Shown here: positions 58,090-64,000 of the stretch, piece after piece
Layout of the letters: each line of letters begins with the position of its first letter
Numbering within the stretch: position 1 is the first letter of the stretch
Origin: Mactra quadrangularis
Lineage: Eukaryota > Mollusca > Bivalvia > Venerida > Mactridae
NCBI GenBank assembly: GCA_025267735.1
Contig: CM046309.1
Coordinates: 58,038,319-58,102,318 of the forward strand
Length of the DNA stretch: 64,000 nt
Direction of reading: 5' to 3'
Program-made: the position numbers and the translations under genes
The notes under the pieces: generated by a model
The model's database searches: none
Told to the model about the DNA's origin: nothing
Seen by the model: the letters and a program-made list of their open reading frames with translations, nothing else

Positions 58090-58506
58090 GGTGGCTGATT
58101 TATGCCATGTCGTATTTTCGTTTCAATACGACAGATAAAATGTGTCGTGTCGTTTTGTTGCATTTATATTGTCGTGTGTTCGTTTCTTCCCCGCAAAGAT
58201 TAGAAAAAACGAAAATGCGAAGATACGTCAAACTGTGAATTTGTCGTCCCTTGGCCACTTTTTTTCGTTCTTCGTGGCGAAGAAACGAAAACCGAAGATA
58301 CGACATATATAAGGCGTAAATACGACACATTTTATCTGTCGTATTGTTGCATTTATTCGGTCGTATTTTCGTTTCTTCGCCGCAAAGATTCGAAAAAACG
58401 AAAAAAAGATACGACAATCTGTGAATTTGTCGTATCTTCGTTTCTTCGTATTTTCTAATTTTCGCGGCGAAGAAACGAAAATACGACATGGCGTTAATCA
58501 GCCACC
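58090..58506. repeat. 417-bp palindromic element rich in TACGACA/CGAAGAAACGAAAA
   Basis: The ends GGTGGCTGATTTATGCC and GGCGTTAATCAGCCACC are inverted. The interior repeats GAAGAAACGAAAA and its complement, and TACGACA, several times in both directions, including a second inner palindrome centred near 58310. The 129-codon frame across it is a by-product. It is inserted in duplicated segment y. Confidence 0.85.
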
Positions 58507-58511
58507 ATAGA

Positions 58512-58865
58512 TATGTAATAACAAGGACAGTATGTGGTGATTTGTAAAATACTCAAATGTGGCGAAAACATCTTTTATCTATATTCTGTAAATTATGATA
58601 AACCGAAACAACAGCGTGGATAATGAATAAGTCAGACTTACTAACACTACAATATGGTTCGATGGGTATATATACATGTACTAGTACTGTCGATGTTAGA
58701 TTTTTTATTTCTTTGGACTTCGATGACACCAGAAGGTCAACTTGTCTGTCATTACAATTATGGACCCTATATTTAAAAAAAGGTTCTTGATAAAATGTAA
58801 TAAAAGGGGGAAGTTTGATTGTGTTTGCATACAGTTTTCATTAAATGTATGACAGAGCAGTTAAA
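58512..58865. other. Left flank of the satellite, no gene seen
   Basis: Contains the second half of segment y copy 2 (to about 58735), then unique AT-rich sequence. Confidence 0.4.
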
Positions 58866-61800
58866 AGCAAGGTGCGTGAAGTTAGCTGCCAGTTGCCAGT
58901 TGCCAGTTGCCAATTCAATCGGCAACTGGCAACTGGCAGCCAACTTCACACCCAGCTGCCGATTCATTTTTTTTTGTTAGCAAGCACTATGTACAGGCAC
59001 TGCGACGAACGTTCCGCGTGGGTGTTTTGAATCTGCAACTGGCAACTGGCAGCCAACTTCACACCCAGCTGCCGATTCAATTTTTTTTGTTAGCAAGCAC
59101 TATGTACAGGCACTGCGACGAACGTTCCGCGCGGGTGTTTTGAATCGGCAACTGGCAACTGGCAGCCAACTTCAGGCCTCAGCTGCCAATTCGATTTTTT
59201 TTAGATTTCGGCGCAGATACGTCGCCCTAAACACATGTACTACGATGAACGTCCTGCTCGGGTGTTTTGAATCGGCAACTGGCAATTGGCAGCCAACTTC
59301 ACGCCTCAGCTGCCAATTCGATTTTTTTAGATTTCAGCGCAGATACGTCGCCCTATGCACAGGAACTGCGATGAACGTTCTACACGGGTGTTTTGAATCG
59401 GCAACTGGCAATTGGCAGCCAACTTCACACCCAGCTGCCAATTCAATTTTTTTTGTTAGCAAGCACTATGTACAGGCACTGCCACGAACGTTCCGCGCGG
59501 GTGTTTTGAATCAGCAACTGGCAACTGGCAGCCAACTTCACGCCTCAGCTGCCAATTCGATTTTTTTAGATTTCGGCGCAGATACGTCGCCCTATGCACA
59601 TGTACTACGATGAACGTCCTGCTCGGGTGTTTTGAATCGGCAACTGGCAACTGGCAGCCAACTTCACGCCTCAGCTGCCAATTCGATTTTTTTAGGATTT
59701 CGGCGCAAAAACGTCGCCCTATGCACAGGTACTGCGACGAACGATCCGCGCGGATGTTTTGAATCGGCAACTGGCAACTGGCAGCCAACTTCACGCCTCA
59801 GCTGCCAATTCGATTTTTTTAGATTTTGGCGCAGATACGTCGCCCTATGCACTGGTAATGCGACGAACGTTCCGAGCGGGTGTTTGGAATCGGCAACTGG
59901 CAACTGGGAGCCAACTTCACGCCTCAGCTGCCAATTCGATTTTTTGAGATTTCGGCGCAAATACGTCGCCCTATGCACAGGTACTGCGACGAACGTTCCG
60001 CGCGGGTGTTTTGAATCGGCAACTGGCAACTGGCAGCCAACTTCAGGCCTCAGCTGCCAATTCGATTTTTTTAGATTTCGGCGCAGATACGTCGCCCTAA
60101 ACACATGTACTACGATGAACGTCCTGCTCGGGTGTTTTGAATCGGCAACTGGCAATTGACAGCCAACTTCACGCCTCAGCTGCCAATTCGATTTTTTTTA
60201 GATTTCAGCGCAGATACGTCGCCCTATGCACAGGAACTGCGATGAACATTCTACACGGGTGTTTTGAATCGGCAACTGGCAATTGGCAGCCAACTTCACA
60301 CCCAGCTGCCAATTCAATTTTTTTTGTTAGCAAGCACTATGTACAGGCACTGCCACGAACGTTCCGTGCGGGTGTTTTGAATCAGCAACTGGCAACTGGC
60401 AGCCAACTTCACGCCTCAGCTGCCAATTCGATTTTTTTAGATTTCGGCGCAGATACGTCGCCCTATGCACATGTACTACGATGAACGTCCTGCTCGGGTG
60501 TTTTGAATCGGCAACTGGCAACTGGCAGCCAACTTCACGCCTCAGCTGCCAATTCGATTTTTTTAGGATTTCGGCGCAAAAACGTCGCCCTATGCACAGG
60601 TACTGCGACGAACGATCCGCGCGGATGTTTTGAATCGGCAACTGGCAACTGGCAGCCAACTTCACGCCTCAGCTGCCAATTCGATTTTTTTAGATTTTGG
60701 CGCAGATACGTCGCCCTATGCACTGGTAATGCGACGAACGTTCCGAGCGGGTGTTTGGAATCGGCAACTGGCAACTGGGAGCCAACTTCACGCCTCAGCT
60801 GCCAATTCGATTTTTTGAGATTTCGGCGCAAATACGTCGCCCTATGCACAGGTACTGCGACGAACGTTCCGCGCGGGTGTTTTGAATCGGCAACTGGCAA
60901 CTGGCAGCCAACTTCACGCCTCAGCTGCCAATTCGATTTGTTTAGATTTTGGCGCAGATACGTCGCCCTATGCACATGTACTACGATGAACGTCCTTCTA
61001 GGGTGTTTTGAATCGGCAACTGGCAACTGGCAGCCAACTTCACGCCTCAGCTGCCAATTCGATTTTTTAGATTTTGGCGCAGATACGTCGCCCTATGCAC
61101 TGGTAATGCGACGAACGTTCCGAGCGGGTGTTTTGAATCGGCAATTGGCAACTGGCAGCCAACTTCACGCCTCAGCTGCCAATTCGATTGTTTGAGATTT
61201 CGGCGCAAATACGTCGCCGTATGCACAGGTACTGCGACGAACGTTCCGCGCGGGTGTTTTGAATCGGCAACTGGCAACTGGCAGCCAACTTCACGCCTTA
61301 GCTGCCAGTTCGATGTTTTTAGATTTCGGCGCAGATACGTCGCCATATGCACAGGTAATGCCACGAACGTTCCGCGCGGGTGTTTTGAATCGGCAACTGG
61401 CAACTGGCAGCCAACTTCACGCCTCAGCTGCCAATTCGATTTTTTTAGATTTCGGCGCAAATACGTCGCCCTATGCACAGGTACTGCGACGAACGTTCCG
61501 CGCGGGTGTTTTGAATCGGCAACTGGCAACTGGCAGCCAACTTCACGCCTCAGCTGCCAATTCGATTTTTTAGATTTTGGCGCAGATACGTCGCCCTATG
61601 CACATGTACTACGATGAACGTCCTGCTAGGGTGTTTTGAATCGGCAACTGGCAACTGGCAGCCAACTTCACGCCTCAGCTGCCAATTCGATTTTTTTAGA
61701 TTTTGGCGCAGATACGTCGCCCTATGTACTGGTAATGCGACGAACGATCCTAGCGGGTGTTTTGAATCGGCAACTGGCAACTGGCAGCCAACTTCACGCC

Positions 61801-64000
61801 TCAGCTGCCAATTCGATTTTTTTAAGTTTTTGGCGCAGATACGTCGCCCTATGCACTGGTACTGGGACGAACGTTCCGCGCGGGTGTTTTGAATCGGCAA
61901 CTGGCAACTGGCAGCCAACTTCACGCCTCAGCTGCCAATTCGATTTTTTTAGATTTCGGCGCAGATACGTCGCCGTATGCACAGGTACTGCGACGAACGT
62001 TCCGCGCGGGTGTTTTGAATCGGCAACTGGCAACTGGCAGCCAACTTCACGCCTCAGCTGCCAATTCGATTTTTTGAGATTTTGGCGCAGATACGTCGCC
62101 CTATGCACATGTACTACGATGAACGTCCTGCTAGGGTGTTTTGAATCGGCAACTGGCAACTGGCAGCCAACTTTACGCCTCAGCTGCCAATTCGATTTTT
62201 TTAGATTTTGGCGCAGATACGTCGCCCTATGCACATGTACTACGATGAACGTCCTGCTAGGGTGTTTTGAATCGGCAACTGGCAACTGGCAGCCAACTTC
62301 ACGCCACAACTGCCAATTCGATTTTTTTAGGATTTCGGCGCAAATACGTCGCCCTATGCACAGGTACTGCGACGAACGTACCCCGCGGATGTTTTGAATC
62401 GGCAACTGGCAACTGGCAGCCAACTTCACGCCTCAGCTGCCAATTCGATTTTTTTAGATTTTGGCGCAGATACGTCGCCATATGCACAGGTAATGCCACG
62501 AACGTTCCGCGCGGGTGTTTTGAATCGGCAACTGGCAACTGGCAGCCAACTTCACGCCCCAGCTGCCAATTCGATTTTTTTAGATTTCGGCGCAAATACG
62601 TCGCCCTCTGCACAGGTACTGCGACGAACGTTCCGCGCGGGTGTTTTGAATCGGCAACTGGCAACTGGCAGCCAACTTCACGCCTCAGCTGCCAATTCGA
62701 TTTTTTTAGATTTTGGCGCAGATACGTCGCCCTATGCACATGTACTACGATGAACGTCATGCTAGGGTGTTTTGAATCGGCAACTGGCAACTGGCAGCCA
62801 ACTTCACGCCTCAGCTGCCAATTCGATTTTTTTAGATTTTGGCGCAAATACGTTGCCCTATGTACTGGTAATGCGACGAACGTTCCGAGCGGGTGTTTTG
62901 AATCTGCAACTGGCACCTGGCAGCCAACTTCACGCCTCAGCTGCCAATTCGATTTTTTTAGATTTTGGCGCAGATACGTCGCCCTATGCACTGGTACTGC
63001 GACAAACGTTCCGCGCGGGTGTTTTGAATCGGCAACTGGCAACTGGCAGCCAACTTCACGCCTCAGCTGCCAATTCGATTTTTTTAGATTTCGGCGCAGA
63101 TACGTCGCCATATGCACAGGTAATGCAACGAACGTTCCGCGCGGGTGTTTTGAATCGGCAACTGGCAACTGGCAGCCAACTTCACGCCTCAGCTGCCAAT
63201 TCGATTTTTTTACATTTCTGCACAGATACGTCGCTCTATGCACATGTACTACAATGAACGTCCTGCTTGGGTGTTTTGAATCGGCAACTGGCAACTGGCA
63301 GCCAACTTCACACCCAGCTGCCGATTCAATTTTTTTTTGTTAGCAAGCACTATGTATAGGCACTGTGACGAACGTTCCGTGCGGGTGTTTTGAATCGGCA
63401 ACTGGCAACTGGCAGCCAACTTCACACCCAGCTGCCGATTCGATTTTTTTTAGATTTCGGCGCAGATACGTCGCCATATGCACAGGTAATGCCACGAACG
63501 TTCCGCGCGGGTGTTTTGAATCGGCAACTGGCAGCCAACTTCACGCCTCAGCTGCCAATTCGATTTTTTTAGATTTCGGCGCAGATACATCGCCATATGC
63601 ACAGGTAATGCCACGAACGTTCCGCGCGGGTGTTTTGAATCGGCAACTGGCAACTGGCAGCCAGCTTCACGCCTCAGCTGCCAATTCGATTTTTTTAGAT
63701 TCCGGCGCAAATACGTCGCCCTCTGCACAGGTAATGCCACGAACGTTCCGCGCGGGTGTTTGGAATCGGCAACTGGCAACTGGCAGCCAACTTTACACCC
63801 AGCTGCCGATTCAATTTTTTTTTGTTAGCAAGCACTATGTATAGGCACTGTGACGAACGTTCCGTGCGGGTGTTTTGAATCGGCAAATGGCAACTGGCAG
63901 CCAACTTCACACCCAGCTGCCGATTCGATATTTTTAGATATCAGCGCAGATACGTCGCCTTATGCACAGGTAGTGCGATGAATGTTCTGCACTAGTGTTT
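58866..64000 (+). repeat. Satellite array, ~126-bp units, about 40 copies, running off the right edge
   Basis: The unit begins GAATCGGCAACTGGCAACTG and contains CAGCTGCCAATTCGA, a T6-8 run, TTCGGCGCAGATACGTCGCC, CACAGGTACTGCGACGAACG and GCGCGGGTGTTTT. Two kinds occur: the common 126-bp form, and a ~113-bp form with GTTAGCAAGCACTATGTACAGG in place of the middle block (at both ends of the array and once or twice within). Since 126 is three times 42, frames stay open for hundreds of codons on both strands (longest 62267-63343 + and 62299-63294 -). There is no plausible protein domain. The array is clearly GC-richer than the rest of the window. Confidence 0.95.

Noticed and set aside
58100..58489. 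129-codon frame on the minus strand.
   Set aside because: It lies wholly inside a palindromic element of repeated words. The apparent protein repeat mirrors the DNA repeat.
59140..63844. Many long open frames of up to 358 codons on both strands, repeating a 42-residue motif.
   Set aside because: They overlap on both strands in the same DNA, follow the 126-bp satellite period exactly, and show no domain. They are a by-product of a unit length divisible by three.
58866..64000. CRISPR-like array.
   Set aside because: Whole units repeat without unique spacers, and the DNA is from an animal nucleus.

Overview
This window is animal nuclear DNA. It is AT-rich and gene-poor, has split genes with GT-AG introns, and is crowded with tRNA-derived SINEs, palindromic MITE-like elements and one satellite array. 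The SINE tails (TACGGCGTTAAACCCAAC type) and the overall repeat style suggest a mollusc, most likely a bivalve. That is inference from style and not a database match.

Two protein-coding genes can be read with confidence. (1) At the left edge, the last exon of a carbohydrate (Gal/GalNAc/GlcNAc-type) sulfotransferase runs on the + strand (1166-2048). Its 5' exons, with the signal anchor and 5'-PAPS loop, lie outside the window. (2) A complete tyrosine hydroxylase gene lies on the - strand, with 11 coding exons from 41755 down to 11180. They splice in frame into 510 residues with a PKA-type RRKS site at Ser38, an ACT-like regulatory region, the iron ligands His343/His348/Glu388, and a C-terminal tetramerisation helix. 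Intron 1 alone is 12.9 kb. A CRE-like/ETS-like, CCAAT and TATA module sits about 0.3 kb upstream of the ATG (42040-42133). The two genes are convergent, separated by about 9 kb of repeats.

Intron 2 of the hydroxylase holds an unexplained cluster of coding-like segments next to promoter-like motifs (25.75-26.63 kb). It could be a small nested gene, a pseudogene, or chance. From 42.2 to 58.8 kb I find no convincing gene. That stretch holds duplicated and inverted segments, a retroelement remnant and several palindromic elements.

From 58.87 kb to the right edge runs a GC-richer tandem array of about 40 units, mostly near 126 bp. Because 126 is divisible by three, long open frames appear on both strands. 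These are best read as satellite and not genes. The array shows an 870-bp higher-order duplication and starts with an inverted partial unit.

The repeats form several families with more than one copy here: three SINE types (some nested with target-site duplications), a pair of 1.2-1.35 kb elements ending in a hairpin with compensated stem changes, the CATTCGGAAC palindromic family (64 to 488 bp), the GGGCGGATCCAGG family, an AGTAYAACCTCT terminal-repeat family, and a ~140-bp repeat confined to the hydroxylase introns.
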